Assembly (NCBI GenBank): GCA_015146655.1
Contig: VKHL01000234.1
Coordinates: forward strand, 2,332-29,831
DNA length: 27,500 nt
Direction of reading: 5' to 3'
Source of the DNA: Ochromonas danica
Taxonomy: Eukaryota; Sar; Chrysophyceae; Chromulinales; Chromulinaceae
The notes under the pieces were generated by a model. It ran no database searches. It was given only the letters and a program-made list of their open reading frames with translations, and was not told the origin of the DNA. Shown here piece by piece: positions 1 through 9,905 of the stretch (within the stretch, counting starts at the first letter, position 1; each line of letters opens with the position of its first letter). The translations under genes and the position numbers were made by a program.

Positions 1-3000
1 GTGAGTTTTATTCGCCAAAGATAGCTAAGCCCCGATGTGCTGGTCTTTCCATGACACTGCAAGAGGTAGGCATCCGCTGTCAACAACAAGGACTCATTCA
101 CAAAGATGCTGCGAGATACATCACCACCCGTTATCGAGACAATAGGGGGAAGAGAGTTGGGAGAATCAGAAACAGTGGTCGTCAACTCCTTGGATGCACA
201 AGCATTCAAGAAATTGCACAACGTCACACTCACCAAGTAGGTCTCCCCACTAGTCAGATAATTGCTACCTATCACTAACAAAGACGATGGCACAGCGAAT
301 TGTGCATAGAGTTCTCTTGTTATAGCGGATGTATTGGAGCTATAGGTCAAACCCTGCACATGAAAAGTCGCACTTCTCCATGACCTCCCAGCATTTCCTG
401 TCACAACACTGCCTACAGACAAATCCAGTTGCCATGAACTGCAGTTACTTATCCTGGAAGTGACAAAAGAGCCAATAGAGGGAATAATAGGAGCCTGTGG
501 ACTTGCAATAGTTACAAAGGCCTCGGGATCCACCACAGTATTCGGACAGAGAGACGATGAAATATCAGAAGAACAGCTGATTTTCAAGGCATTGCTATTC
601 GTCGCATCAGCCAACTGGATCGTCGATCCAACCCACAGAGAGCTCCTCGCAGTATCACGAATGATCGCTTGGCTCGCATTTTGCCACAGACAAGTGTATG
701 AATTGGCTTCGCTGAACACGAAGACCTTGTCACATGCAAAGCTCATCCCTGAAGATAACTCCAACATGTTGGTGGGAGCAGAGAAGGTCACGTAGACTTG
801 CAAGCCATCTGAGCTGAACACAGCAGATAAGATGGAGAGCAGAGAAGAAAACACAGAAGGATGCTTGCTAAGTTGGACCACTGGACTAACACCGGGTTGA
901 AATGAAGGATGATAAGTGGATGGGTAAAGAGAAGGAGAAAAGCTTGGCTGCAAAGACGGTTCGGTAATGGGACATGAAATGCTGGGAGCCAAACTTGGAG
1001 AGGAGAATGAAGTAGGCTCTCCTGATTGTGGAAAACTTGTTGTTGGTGTTGTTGTATGCAACGAGGGCGATTGGGCTAGAGATGTGGGCTGAGCTGTCAT
1101 GGACTCGGAGGGTTCTCGCGTTGGCGAGCAAACACTGGTTGACGGTTGTGACGAGTCTTCTCCTGTTGGATAAGCTGAAGAAGGGACGGAAGGCTGCTGA
1201 GATGTTGCTGAGGATGAAGGTTGAATGGAAGGGATATTTAGCGAAGGCGGGAACGTTTGACCGGAAGGTGAACTTGTGAGGCAAGAAGGCCTGGGCATGA
1301 AAGACGGAAGCGAAGAAGGTTGAGCTGAAGGTTCAGTGGTGGACTGGGAAGAAGGGTTGACAGTCGAACTGGAATATAAGCGAGAAGAAGGGTCAGTTGA
1401 AGGACACGAGGATGATTGAGAAGATGGAGATGAAGATGGCTGAGTGGATGGTCGTCCTGAAGGATGAGCACTGGGCTGTGAAGAAGGGTCAGTTGAAGGA
1501 CACGAGGATGGTTGAGAAGATGGAGATGAAGATGGCTGAGTGGGTGGTCGTCCTGAAGGGTGATCACTGGGCTGTGAAGAAGGGTCAGTTGAAGAACACG
1601 AGGAAGGTTGAGAAGATGGAGATGAAGATGGCTGAGTGGATGGTCGTCCTGAAGGGTGATCACTGGGCTGCGAAGAAGGGTCAGTTGAAGGACACGAGGA
1701 TGGTTGAGAAGATGGAGATGAAGATGGCTGAGTGGATGGTCGTCCTGAAGGATGAGCACTGGGCTGTGAAGAAGGGTCAGTTGAAGGACACGAGGATGGT
1801 TGAGAAGATGGAGATGAAGATGGCTGAGTGGGTGGTCGTCCTGAAGGGTGATCACTGGGCTGTGAAGAAGGGTCAGTTGAAGAACACGAGGAAGGTTGAG
1901 AAGATGGAGATGAAGATGGCTGAGTGGATGGTCGTCCTGAAGGGTGATCACTGGGCTGCGAAGAAGGGTCAGTTGAAGGACACGAGGATGGTTGAGAAGA
2001 TGGAGATGAAGATGGCTGAGTGGATGGTCGTCCTGAAGGATGAGCACTGGGCTGTGAAGAAGGGTCAGTTGAAGGACACGAGGATGGTTGAGAAGATGGA
2101 GATGAAGATGGCTGAGTGGGTGGTCGTCCTGAAGGGTGATCACTGGGCTGTGAAGAAGGGTCAGTTGAAGAACACGAGGAAGGTTGAGAAGATGGAGATG
2201 AAGATGGCTGAGTGGATGGTCGTCCTGAAGGGTGATCACTGGGCTGCGAAGAAGGGTCAGTTGAAGGACACGAGGATGGTTGAGAAGATGGAGATGAAGA
2301 TGGCTGAGTGGATGGTCGTCCTGAAGGATGAGCACTGGGCTGCGAAGAAGGGTCAGTTGAAGGACACGAGGATGGTTGAGAAGATGGAGATGAAGATGGC
2401 TGAGTGGGTGGTCGTCCTGAAGGGTGATCACTGGGCTGTGAAGAAGGGTCAGTTGAAGAACACGAGGAAGGTTGAGAAGATGGAGATGAAGATGGCTGAG
2501 TGGATGGTCGTCCTGAAGGGTGATCACTGGGCTGCGAAGAAGGGTCAGTTGAAGGACACGAGGATGGTTGAGAAGATGGAGATGAAGATGGCTGAGTGGA
2601 TGGTCGTCCTGAAGGATGAGCACTGGGCTGCGAAGAAGGGTCAGTTGAAGGACACGAGGATGGTTGAGAAGATGGAGATGAAGATGGCTGTGCGGTAGGT
2701 AGAGAGGTAGGCTCAACTGAATAAGTTTTCCGCAACCTGCCAAATGTTATCCCATCGCTTTGAACGTTATACTCCGAAAAGTATACATCCCCATCCACTA
2801 TAAGAGATGCTAGACTATTGTAAGTTAGTGAAGATAACAGCGGTTCATCGTCGCCAGAAAACCCCAACACACTGCCATTACCAACAAAATGATACAGACG
2901 TTGAGAATAGCTTCTCAGAACGTAATGAATGCCAGCATTATTCACGGAGAAAATGTAGAGATTCCCTTCAGCATCCAAACTACCAGCCCGTGGAGACTTC

Positions 3001-6000
3001 AACAAAGCAGCACTCGCTCTTACCCCATCCTCACTGTAGCCTGAGGTACCGCACTGACCAACAACGGTTGTAATGTGATCTTGGACAAGATCCACCAAGC
3101 GAACACAATGGTAATCAACATCAAAGATGTAGATCGAGTTTCCATAATGATTAAGCACCATGGTATAGATGTTTCCAATCTGGCTTGTCAACAATCCGCC
3201 ATTAAGACATCCTTTGATACCATTTCCAGCAATCGTTTCAATCGTCCCATTATTCAGCGATAGTTTGCGTATTACATAGGAACGATCACTATAATATAAC
3301 ACACCCATTCTACTGTCCATAGCTAATCCCAATGGATTGCACAGATTAAAGGAAGTGGCAGGACCTCGATAGGTTAACAGGGAGGAATCACAAGTTGATA
3401 TTCCAGTACCCATTACAGTCGATATACTCAACGTATTCCCATCAATCTTGCGAACACGAAGACCATAAAGCTCGCTGATATAGAGATCGCCATGTCGAGT
3501 GTCTATTACAATACTCATTGGATAATTTAGAGCTGCCAAAGAAGCAGGTTGGTCATCACCATTGTAACCAGCCAGCCCAGTACCAGCCATAATAGAGATC
3601 ATCCTTCCAGAGTTCTGCCTCTTAATCAGATAGATCTTATTTTTATTTTCATCTACCAGGTACAAATCACCATTTGCAGTATTGGCAGCCATACTGGTAA
3701 TTAAACCCAAATTGACGGAATTGGCTGGCACAGACAGCCCACCAACAAACCCTGTTATTACTTCCATCTTCCTTGTATCGGGACGATATCGCCAAACATA
3801 CTTTTGCACGGTATCAGCTATTATCATTGTATTGTTACTACTGATCTCGTCAGAGTCACGTTTGTTATAATAGAAGCAATACGAAGCAGACACCTTCTCA
3901 ACAATGGCTGGAAGATCATGACCGACCACTAAGCTATCCGAGGAAGCAGTCACACGCTCCATTGAGAGAGAAGAGAGCTTAACTCTACGTAGCCCATTGG
4001 CATCGTTGGGACTCACATAAAGAGTGTCTTCATCATCACCGCCTGTAATCGACACTATTGTTTGTAAGGAAATGCTTGTTGCTGGAACAGAAGAGTTAGC
4101 AGGAATAACAGAAGATGAACACGTGCCATTCCCTACCACTCGGTTAACAAGGTCAATACCCGGATGAAACTTATATACAGAGCACTTTGCTGCATCTGTC
4201 AGGAAGATAACACCCTCAGCAGATACCCAGATCGATCTAATCTCCCCAAAAGATGCCGAAGTTCCTTCCACATTTTCTGCGGAAGGAGTTGAATTGTAAG
4301 AACCTACCACTGTGTTAATAATGGATGTGCCCATTGTAGATACATCATTAAACCTAGCACTCAAGTCCACACTACGAACCAAGTGATTACCAGTGTCCGC
4401 CACATAGAGGACATGGCTGGAATGATAAAATAAACCACTTGGCCTGTTCAACCAAGCCTGATTCGCAAAGCTCCCATCTCCTGAATACCCTACTGATCCG
4501 ACACCTGCAATAGTATAGACCAACATTGTTGTTGGGTCGATCACATGAACACGACTATTGTTGCTATCAGTCAAATAGACCCTATCCAGTTCATCCACCG
4601 CCAGCCCTCCAATTCTACCGAACTTCTTGTCGGAGGCTGGACTCACAGCTGCTCCCAGATTTGAACCACCTCCAGCGTAGAGAATGATCGAGTTGGAGTC
4701 CGGGAAGATCTTCTTGACCACTACATCATCTGCAATGTAGATGTGTCCCAGGTCATTCATCCACACACCACCAATATTGGTGAAAGTCGCAATAATAGCA
4801 CTGCTATCAGTTGGTCCTGAAAGAGTCTTATAGCCTGCAACCGTTGTGAGCAACCTGGAGGATGCAAGGTTAGGCTGAGAGGGAGATCGAGATGGTTGCA
4901 GGGTGGGTTGACCAGACGGTTGACCGGTGGGCTGACTCGAAGGTTCAGGGGAAGATTGGCCCGATAATTGGGTAGATGGTTGATATGAAGGTTTTTGAGT
5001 TGGCGACGCCCCGAAGTGCTTGGTAAAGGGAGCATTCGGAGGAGTTACTATACTCCACTGACTGGAAGGCCGACGCAAAGGTTGAGTAGCAGGCTGGGCA
5101 GGTCGAGTAACGGAAGGTTGAACTGTAGGTCTTTTAGTTGGTGGCATTGAAGGGTTTACTGTAACAGGTAGTCTCCTCAGCTGGGCTCTTATTCTAGCAT
5201 TCCGTCCAATAACTTCAGCGAAGTAGAAAGTGTTGGAACGAATGTCAGAATAGCATGCAACTGGTAATTTGATGGCAGCGGTAGGACGTACAAATTCACC
5301 TGGTATTACTGTTGCTACATGTTTATCCCTGCTGCCGAAGACGATGGAAGTTTGTTTACTCTGAAAGTCAATCATCATAATAGAAGAGAAGTTGTCGTAC
5401 ATTATGTAGAGATTGTTGAAATAATCACCACATAGTGCCACGATAGGACAACAGGAGGGATTATCCGTAAATGGAGAATAATACGGAATGTCTTTCATTG
5501 TGTTGCTACTTATATTCAGATAATGGACTAAAGTGGTAGTTTGATCATCCGTAGCATATAGGTCAAAGAACGAATCCACCCAAAAGCTCGAAATCATATT
5601 GGTCAGATCACTTGCAAAAAACGATTCCAAAACAACACCTGTGATATCTAACTTTTGAGCAAACTCTTCTCGTCCCAAATAGAGACAGTGACGACTTGAA
5701 TCATAAGCCATTGCAAGCACTCCATCCACACTACCATCATCACCAACTAAATCATACAATACGCCATCAGTCTTGACTGTTCGAATCCTCGCATTCTTGC
5801 TATCATAGATATAAAGATTGCCCAGGGTATCACCTACAATTTGATTGGGAGCATTCATTCTACTCAATGTCGCAGGCAATCTGCCACCATCATATCCTGC
5901 AATTAACCCACCGGCATAGTAGGATGATGTATTAGTAGTCGTATCAATCTTGTGAACTCCATTAGAAACACCATCAACCACGTACAGGTTTTTCCGAGTA

Positions 6001-7301
6001 TCGGACCACATGGCAATATTACCGCCAGTACTTAAAGGTAGCCACTGAGCTGGAATAGTAACTCCACCCATGTAGCCCACAAGAGCCTCTACTTGCGAAC
6101 CATCAAGAGATGGTGCTTGAATCTTCCAGATGATTATTGTAGAGTCGACTCGCGAGGATACAACGAGATTACCAAATGAATCCAATCCACAGCCCAATAT
6201 TGTAGTGAAATTAACAGCTGATATTGTCATCTTAGATACAATATAGGGAGCAGTTGTGCTGCTTATTGTAGATACTATTGACTCAAAAGCCAATGCTCGA
6301 CGAATAACGCTCGGATACTCGACAACAAAGAGATCTCCAACTGAATTCACAGCCGCACATATCGGTTGGCTAATGCTAGTATCTGCTGGCGCTTGGCCAT
6401 CGGAGCCCGATGAACCAGAAGAGCCAGCTGTGCTAATAACGATGGTAGAATTGGCATCATTCGTCAATGCAACTTTGCGAACTAGGTTATTGCCAGAATC
6501 TACACAATATAACGTATTGGAATCCTCCTCTTCTGCACGAACGAAGACTGCAATAGGAGTATTCATATTTGTACTCAATGGAGGTAGATTACCTGGACTG
6601 TTCTCAGTGACTGACCATTGTCCTAGGACACACCTGGCCTTGCCAAGGTTGAAATCAACCTCTAAGACATAATTAGAAGCGCTCACAGCAATAAACAAAG
6701 AATCAGTTAAATCAGAGAAAAAGATTCCCCATGGACAATTAAGTCGAACATCGCTCAAAAGAAAATCTCCACTTTGCGCACTATCTTGGCAGGATTCATA
6801 GACACCAACAACTGTTGAGACTGTGCCTTGAGTAATATCATATTTTCGCACGACACATTTTTCAAAATCACTGTAATAGATATTTCCATAACTATCACCT
6901 GTTACTCCTCGAGTATCTGTTATCACAACATCAGTGGCTACTACTCCATCCCCACCATCATCAATTCCACCACCAATGAAGATGCTCATCGTAGTAGTGC
7001 TAGCATTATACAGCCAGATAGCAGTCTTATCTGCGATATAGATATTTCCCTGGCCATCAAAATGAAATGCAGTAGGATAGGTTAATGAGGCAACACTCGC
7101 TGGGATATCCATCTTCTTGGCAAGTCTGTCAACAGTGTCATCGGTATACCCCGCCACCGTGAAGACAGGATTGTTACCACCATAGACTGATGATGAATCA
7201 GCTGGACCTTCATAAGTCTTCCCTAGAAGAAGAAGAAAAATGAAGAAAACAAGACGATAAAAGCAACAGGGAGAAGTTGTCATGATGACTCTCGATGACA
7301 T
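1..7301 (-). CDS. Giant secreted NHL-propeller / xPSxQPS-repeat / REJ-like protein (3' end outside window)
   Basis: This minus-strand frame is open from the ATG at 7301-7299 to the left edge, at least 2,433 codons. I read its codons through the region and found no stop; an in-frame TGA lies shortly upstream of the ATG. A second ATG at 7283 is possible. Order: hydrophobic signal-like segment (about aa 14-26); about nine NHL-like blades (aa 40-700, such as GNIYIAD, GNLYIYDSKNARIRTV); a P/S/T-rich linker with PSxQPT units (aa 700-815); about eleven more blades (aa 815-1535, including GYSGDG and VLYVADTGNHLVRSV); a nested xPSx repeat (about aa 1535-2000) and looser PS-rich spacer; then from about aa 2140 a Cys-containing extracellular region ending in a REJ-like stretch (LLLTADAY...C...LSYLWRI). 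About 20 blades imply at least three propellers. NHL propellers usually bind ligands or proteins, and REJ regions occur in polycystin-like surface proteins. A cell-surface role is inference; no transmembrane segment is visible here. Confidence 0.85.
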   Translation of the reverse strand, partial: MSSRVIMTTSPCCFYRLVFFIFLLLLGKTYEGPADSSSVYGGNNPVFTVAGYTDDTVDRLAKKMDIPASVASLTYPTAFHFDGQGNIYIADKTAIWLYNASTTTMSIFIGGGIDDGGDGVVATDVVITDTRGVTGDSYGNIYYSDFEKCVVRKYDITQGTVSTVVGVYESCQDSAQSGDFLLSDVRLNCPWGIFFSDLTDSLFIAVSASNYVLEVDFNLGKARCVLGQWSVTENSPGNLPPLSTNMNTPIAVFVRAEEEDSNTLYCVDSGNNLVRKVALTNDANSTIVISTAGSSGSSGSDGQAPADTSISQPICAAVNSVGDLFVVEYPSVIRRALAFESIVSTISSTTAPYIVSKMTISAVNFTTILGCGLDSFGNLVVSSRVDSTIIIWKIQAPSLDGSQVEALVGYMGGVTIPAQWLPLSTGGNIAMWSDTRKNLYVVDGVSNGVHKIDTTTNTSSYYAGGLIAGYDGGRLPATLSRMNAPNQIVGDTLGNLYIYDSKNARIRTVKTDGVLYDLVGDDGSVDGVLAMAYDSSRHCLYLGREEFAQKLDITGVVLESFFASDLTNMISSFWVDSFFDLYATDDQTTTLVHYLNISSNTMKDIPYYSPFTDNPSCCPIVALCGDYFNNLYIMYDNFSSIMMIDFQSKQTSIVFGSRDKHVATVIPGEFVRPTAAIKLPVACYSDIRSNTFYFAEVIGRNARIRAQLRRLPVTVNPSMPPTKRPTVQPSVTRPAQPATQPLRRPSSQWSIVTPPNAPFTKHFGASPTQKPSYQPSTQLSGQSSPEPSSQPTGQPSGQPTLQPSRSPSQPNLASSRLLTTVAGYKTLSGPTDSSAIIATFTNIGGVWMNDLGHIYIADDVVVKKIFPDSNSIILYAGGGSNLGAAVSPASDKKFGRIGGLAVDELDRVYLTDSNNSRVHVIDPTTMLVYTIAGVGSVGYSGDGSFANQAWLNRPSGLFYHSSHVLYVADTGNHLVRSVDLSARFNDVSTMGTSIINTVVGSYNSTPSAENVEGTSASFGEIRSIWVSAEGVIFLTDAAKCSVYKFHPGIDLVNRVVGNGTCSSSVIPANSSVPATSISLQTIVSITGGDDEDTLYVSPNDANGLRRVKLSSLSMERVTASSDSLVVGHDLPAIVEKVSASYCFYYNKRDSDEISSNNTMIIADTVQKYVWRYRPDTRKMEVITGFVGGLSVPANSVNLGLITSMAANTANGDLYLVDENKNKIYLIKRQNSGRMISIMAGTGLAGYNGDDQPASLAALNYPMSIVIDTRHGDLYISELYGLRVRKIDGNTLSISTVMGTGISTCDSSLLTYRGPATSFNLCNPLGLAMDSRMGVLYYSDRSYVIRKLSLNNGTIETIAGNGIKGCLNGGLLTSQIGNIYTMVLNHYGNSIYIFDVDYHCVRLVDLVQDHITTVVGQCGTSGYSEDGVRASAALLKSPRAGSLDAEGNLYIFSVNNAGIHYVLRSYSQRLYHFVGNGSVLGFSGDDEPLLSSLTYNSLASLIVDGDVYFSEYNVQSDGITFGRLRKTYSVEPTSLPTAQPSSSPSSQPSSCPSTDPSSQPSAHPSGRPSTQPSSSPSSQPSSCPSTDPSSQPSDHPSGRPSTQPSSSPSSQPSSCSSTDPSSQPSDHPSGRPPTQPSSSPSSQPSSCPSTDPSSQPSAHPSGRPSTQPSSSPSSQPSSCPSTDPSSQPSDHPSGRPSTQPSSSPSSQPSSCSSTDPSSQPSDHPSGRPPTQPSSSPSSQPSSCPSTDPSSQPSAHPSGRPSTQPSSSPSSQPSSCPSTDPSSQPSDHPSGRPSTQPSSSPSSQPSSCSSTDPSSQPSDHPSGRPPTQPSSSPSSQPSSCPSTDPSSQPSAHPSGRPSTQPSSSPSSQPSSCPSTDPSSQPSDHPSGRPSTQPSSSPSSQPSSCSSTDPSSQPSDHPSGRPPTQPSSSPSSQPSSCPSTDPSSQPSAHPSGRPSTQPSSSPSSQSSSCPSTDPSSRLYSSSTVNPSSQSTTEPSAQPSSLPSFMPRPSCLTSSPSGQTFPPSLNIPSIQPSSSATSQQPSVPSSAYPTGEDSSQPSTSVCSPTREPSESMTAQPTSLAQSPSLHTTTPTTSFPQSGEPTSFSSPSLAPSISCPITEPSLQPSFSPSLYPSTYHPSFQPGVSPVVQLSKHPSVFSSLLSILSAVFSSDGLQVYVTFSAPTNMLELSSGMSFACDKVFVFSEANSYTCLWQNASQAIIRDTARSSLWVGSTIQLADATNSNALKISCSSDISSSLCPNTVVDPEAFVTIASPQAPIIPSIGSFVTSRISNCSSWQLDLSVGSVVTGNAGRSWRSATFHVQGLTYSSNTSAITRELYAQFAVPSSLLVIGSNYLTSGETYLVSVTLCNFLNACASKELTTTVSDSPNSLPPIVSITGGDVSRSIFVNESLLLTADAYLLQCHGKTSTSGLSYLWRIKL
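1391..2697 (-). repeat. Higher-order coding tandem repeat (96-bp units in a 288-bp super-unit)
   Basis: A landmark (ggtcagttga on the plus strand) recurs exactly every 96 bp from 1391 to 2639, giving 13 full periods plus a partial unit. Three unit variants alternate A-B-C-A-B-C, so the true period is 288 bp, present a little over four times. Variants are told apart on the plus strand by gacacgaggatgg versus aacacgaggaagg, gagtggatgg versus gagtgggtgg, and gatgagcac versus gtgatcac. In the coding minus frame each 96-bp unit is 32 aa made of eight four-residue xPSx words (STDPSSQPSAHPSGRPSTQP and so on). Near-identity of copies suggests recent expansion by unequal exchange or slippage. Confidence 0.95.
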
Positions 7302-8114
7302 AAAAGACCTCTTTTGTAGGAATCAAAAGAACAATTCAATACAAAAATAAAATGTAATGAATCGTTAGAGAGAAAAATGTTCTTGTCCTTCTAAATGAGT
7401 TCGGCAACAAATGAAGAAAGAAGAAACAAATCAGAATTAGAAATCGAATGAAGTGTGAAACCAGGAACTGTACTCCTAGACACGAAGTCAATTAAATGGA
7501 TTCGAGGCTTGATATGTTTTGGTTTTAATTGCAGAAGGAGAACGATAACACCACTTAGACCATCTCTCTAGTCGACTTTGAAGTCAATATTTTGTCGTTT
7601 TGAGACCTAGGAAGAAGTTGGCTTTTGTGAAAGAGTGGAGTGAGAAAGAAAGTCCAATTTTATGATTTAAAATCGAGAAAAAGAGTATCCATTCTAATTC
7701 GTGATGCTGTCAGATGCTTTTTGTAGTGGCAAAACCATGTAACTAGTAAACAAAGAACTCCTTGTCTACTTACTGTGAAGCTAATCTACATTGAGGGAAT
7801 GTGAAGTTCAAGAGATGGATTAGTTAATATTGTCAATCTGATCTTATCTTAAAACTTTTATCAAGCAAATGCAAAACAATAGCATGTGCTGATCCAAGCA
7901 GCAGCATCAACGCTCGGAGTTCATCACACCCTGGAGGTGTTCGTCTCTAGTGTAATAAGTAGGTCTACTATACGGCATTAGAAGCTATAAAGCAGTGTGG
8001 GGATGACTGGGTAGTAGGTATACCGGGGGACAGGTGGTAGTAGTAGTAAACAGCAGTGATACGATAATCACCAGACATGTGATGTACTGTCTGGTGTTAA
8101 GCCCTGAGAGATAT
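7302..8114. promoter_or_regulatory. Spacer between the protease 3' end and the giant gene 5' end
   Basis: About 810 bp with no supported gene. Both neighbours are on the minus strand, so this should hold the 3' UTR of the TPP1-type gene and the promoter/5' UTR of the giant gene. AT-rich stretches lie close to the giant gene start (about 7320-7400). A non-coding 5' exon for the giant gene cannot be excluded. I recognise no defined promoter motif. Confidence 0.4.
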
Positions 8115-9905
8115 TTAAGCAACCACGGCCTTGGAGAGGCAAGCATAGTTAGGAGAACCGAAGCCAGTAGCAGCATCCCAACCCTTGACGGTGGGGAAAC
8201 CAGTGGTACCAGCATTGCAGTTGTTCTGAGAGCCATCCTTGATATCATTGAAGCACTGAGAGTTGGAGTAGATGAAAGGGTTCAGCCAGCCCAAAGAAGA
8301 CTTGCCAGCAGCAAGACGAACGTTATTCAACTGAGAGAAGATACCAGCAGCAACAGGGCAGGAGGCAGAAGTACCGGCAACACCAGTGAAAGAACCACCC
8401 TTGTAGGCAACGCAGTAGGGGTTGACTTGACCGCCCAAAGCAGCAATATCAGGATAAGCACGGCCAGTAGCGTTGTAGAGAGAAGAGGAAGGAAGGCCGG
8501 AAGAAGACAGGTAGCCCTTCACAGCAGAAGCCTGCCAAGAAGGCTGAGCGAAGGTGTTGGAGAATCCACCGCCACCGCAAGACCAGGCAGTCTCGTCACC
8601 AATAGTGCTCTTGGTAGCGAAATCAGTACCACCCACAGCAGTGACATAAGGAGAAGAAGCAGGGAAGTCAGGGTGATAAGTCTTGCCAGTACCAGAGCGG
8701 CCCCACACACCTTGATCACCAGAGGCAAAGAGGATAGAAAGACCCAAAGAACCAGCAACCATGAACTGCTCGTTCACAGAGTACATGTACTCAGTGGAGG
8801 TCTGCTGAACCTCGTCGTTACCATAGGAGACGGAGTGAACCAGAGGAGGGTTGTCCAAAGCCAACACCTGATCAATCCAGTCAAGCAGAGAGTACTGGGA
8901 AACATAGAGAACAGTGAGAGGGATAGGGTTGGCCACAGCCTCAATATACTCAATGTCAAGAAGAGCCTCAACGCAGCCGCCAGCAGTGCAAATAGACTCC
9001 TTGTTGCCACCAATGGTGGTGTCAACGGTAGCAGTCACGTCACAAGCACTGCTGAAGGCCTTCAGGTCAGTGTTGTCATAGTACTGATACTGGAACTCAG
9101 CAACGGACACGGTGTTGCCAGTAGCAACCTTGGTGACGGCTCCAAAACCATAGCGAGCACGGAGCACATCAGGGGTAGTGTAGCCGTTGCACTTGGTGCC
9201 GCAGCTGTTGAACTCCTTGTCACCAGAAGCAGTCGACTCAGCACCATAAGCACGAGGAGAAGAGCGGAGAGCAGGGAAGCGCATGATGTCATCAACGACA
9301 GAGACAACGTTAGCTACCTCAGCGGGGAGGAAGTAAGGCTTGGTGATGCGAGGCAAGGCAACACCTCTCTCAGAGACATGACGGAAGAGAGCGAACTCAG
9401 TGTTCAAAGCACTAGCAGCAACCTTAGCAGGCATCTCAACATGGATGAGATTGCGGTAGCGGTTGACGCGGATCTTGTCAGCAGTGACGCCCTGGGAGAG
9501 GAGGTAGTCCTTCACCACCTTCACCTTGTCCTCAGAGGGGGAAAGGCGAGAGATGACATCAGCAGGCTAGGAACACACATAAAAGCAATTTTTTCACAGT
9601 GAGGAAAATTTTATTTCAGTGTTGTGAAGGGGGAGGGATTAAGTGAAGTGTATTACCTTGAACCAGTTGCCATAGCGAGGGTCAGAAGGAGTAGACATCT
9701 CCAACAACTCCTTCTCAAATTGAGCAACCGCTTGAGGATCATGCTTCAGCACGAAGACAGCCTTGACCATGTCAGTGTCCTTGAGAGCACCTTCCTTGAT
9801 CCACTTGGAAGAAGAGAAGGTGTTGACAGAAGGCTCCATACGAATAAAATCAGCCATAGCACAGGCTAAGACAACGAAGACAACGAAGAGAGAGAGGATC
9901 ATCAT
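8115..9905 (-). CDS. TPP1: Tripeptidyl-peptidase I-type sedolisin (family S53), secreted/lysosomal
   Basis: Complement of join(8115..9566, 9657..9905), 566 aa, close to human TPP1 (563 aa). The 90-bp intron (9567-9656) has GT (AAG|GTAATA) and TAG ends and keeps phase 0, joining YGNWFK to PADVISRL. The start at 9905 gives a signal peptide (MMILSLFVVFVVLACAMA). A pro-domain follows (about aa 20-200), then the catalytic domain. Sedolisin catalytic residues are all visible: E283 and D287 in VEALLDIEY, D367 in FASGDQG, and S483 in GTSASCP. The C-terminal Asp/Gly pattern (FNDIKDG, GWDAATGFGSPN) fits the family Ca2+ site. Family members remove tripeptides from protein N-termini at acid pH in lysosomes or vacuoles and are made as self-activating zymogens. 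The gene looks intact. Initiation at the second of the two tandem ATGs is an alternative. Confidence 0.95.

Noticed and set aside
886-1284. 132-codon minus frame and an overlapping 83-codon plus frame
   Set aside because: Both overlap the continuous giant-protein frame and have no domain.
1391-2697. Possible CRISPR-like array because of regular 96-bp spacing
   Set aside because: No unique spacers; the units are contiguous, coding and 3n long, in eukaryotic context.
1397-2698. 433-codon plus-strand frame of Lys/Met/Trp-rich repeats
   Set aside because: It is the antisense of the xPSx repeat; its ends coincide with the array and it lacks any non-repetitive sequence.
1238-2743. 501-codon minus-strand frame of Leu/His-rich repeats
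   Set aside because: Same strand but wrong frame. Only the xPSx frame continues into the NHL blades on one side and the REJ-like region on the other.
5775-5800. gttcgaatcc, resembling the T-arm of a tRNA
   Set aside because: It lies inside the NHL coding frame with no matching acceptor, D or anticodon arms.
8034-9602. 522-codon plus-strand frame
   Set aside because: Antisense shadow of the TPP1-type protease, which has full catalytic residues on the minus strand.
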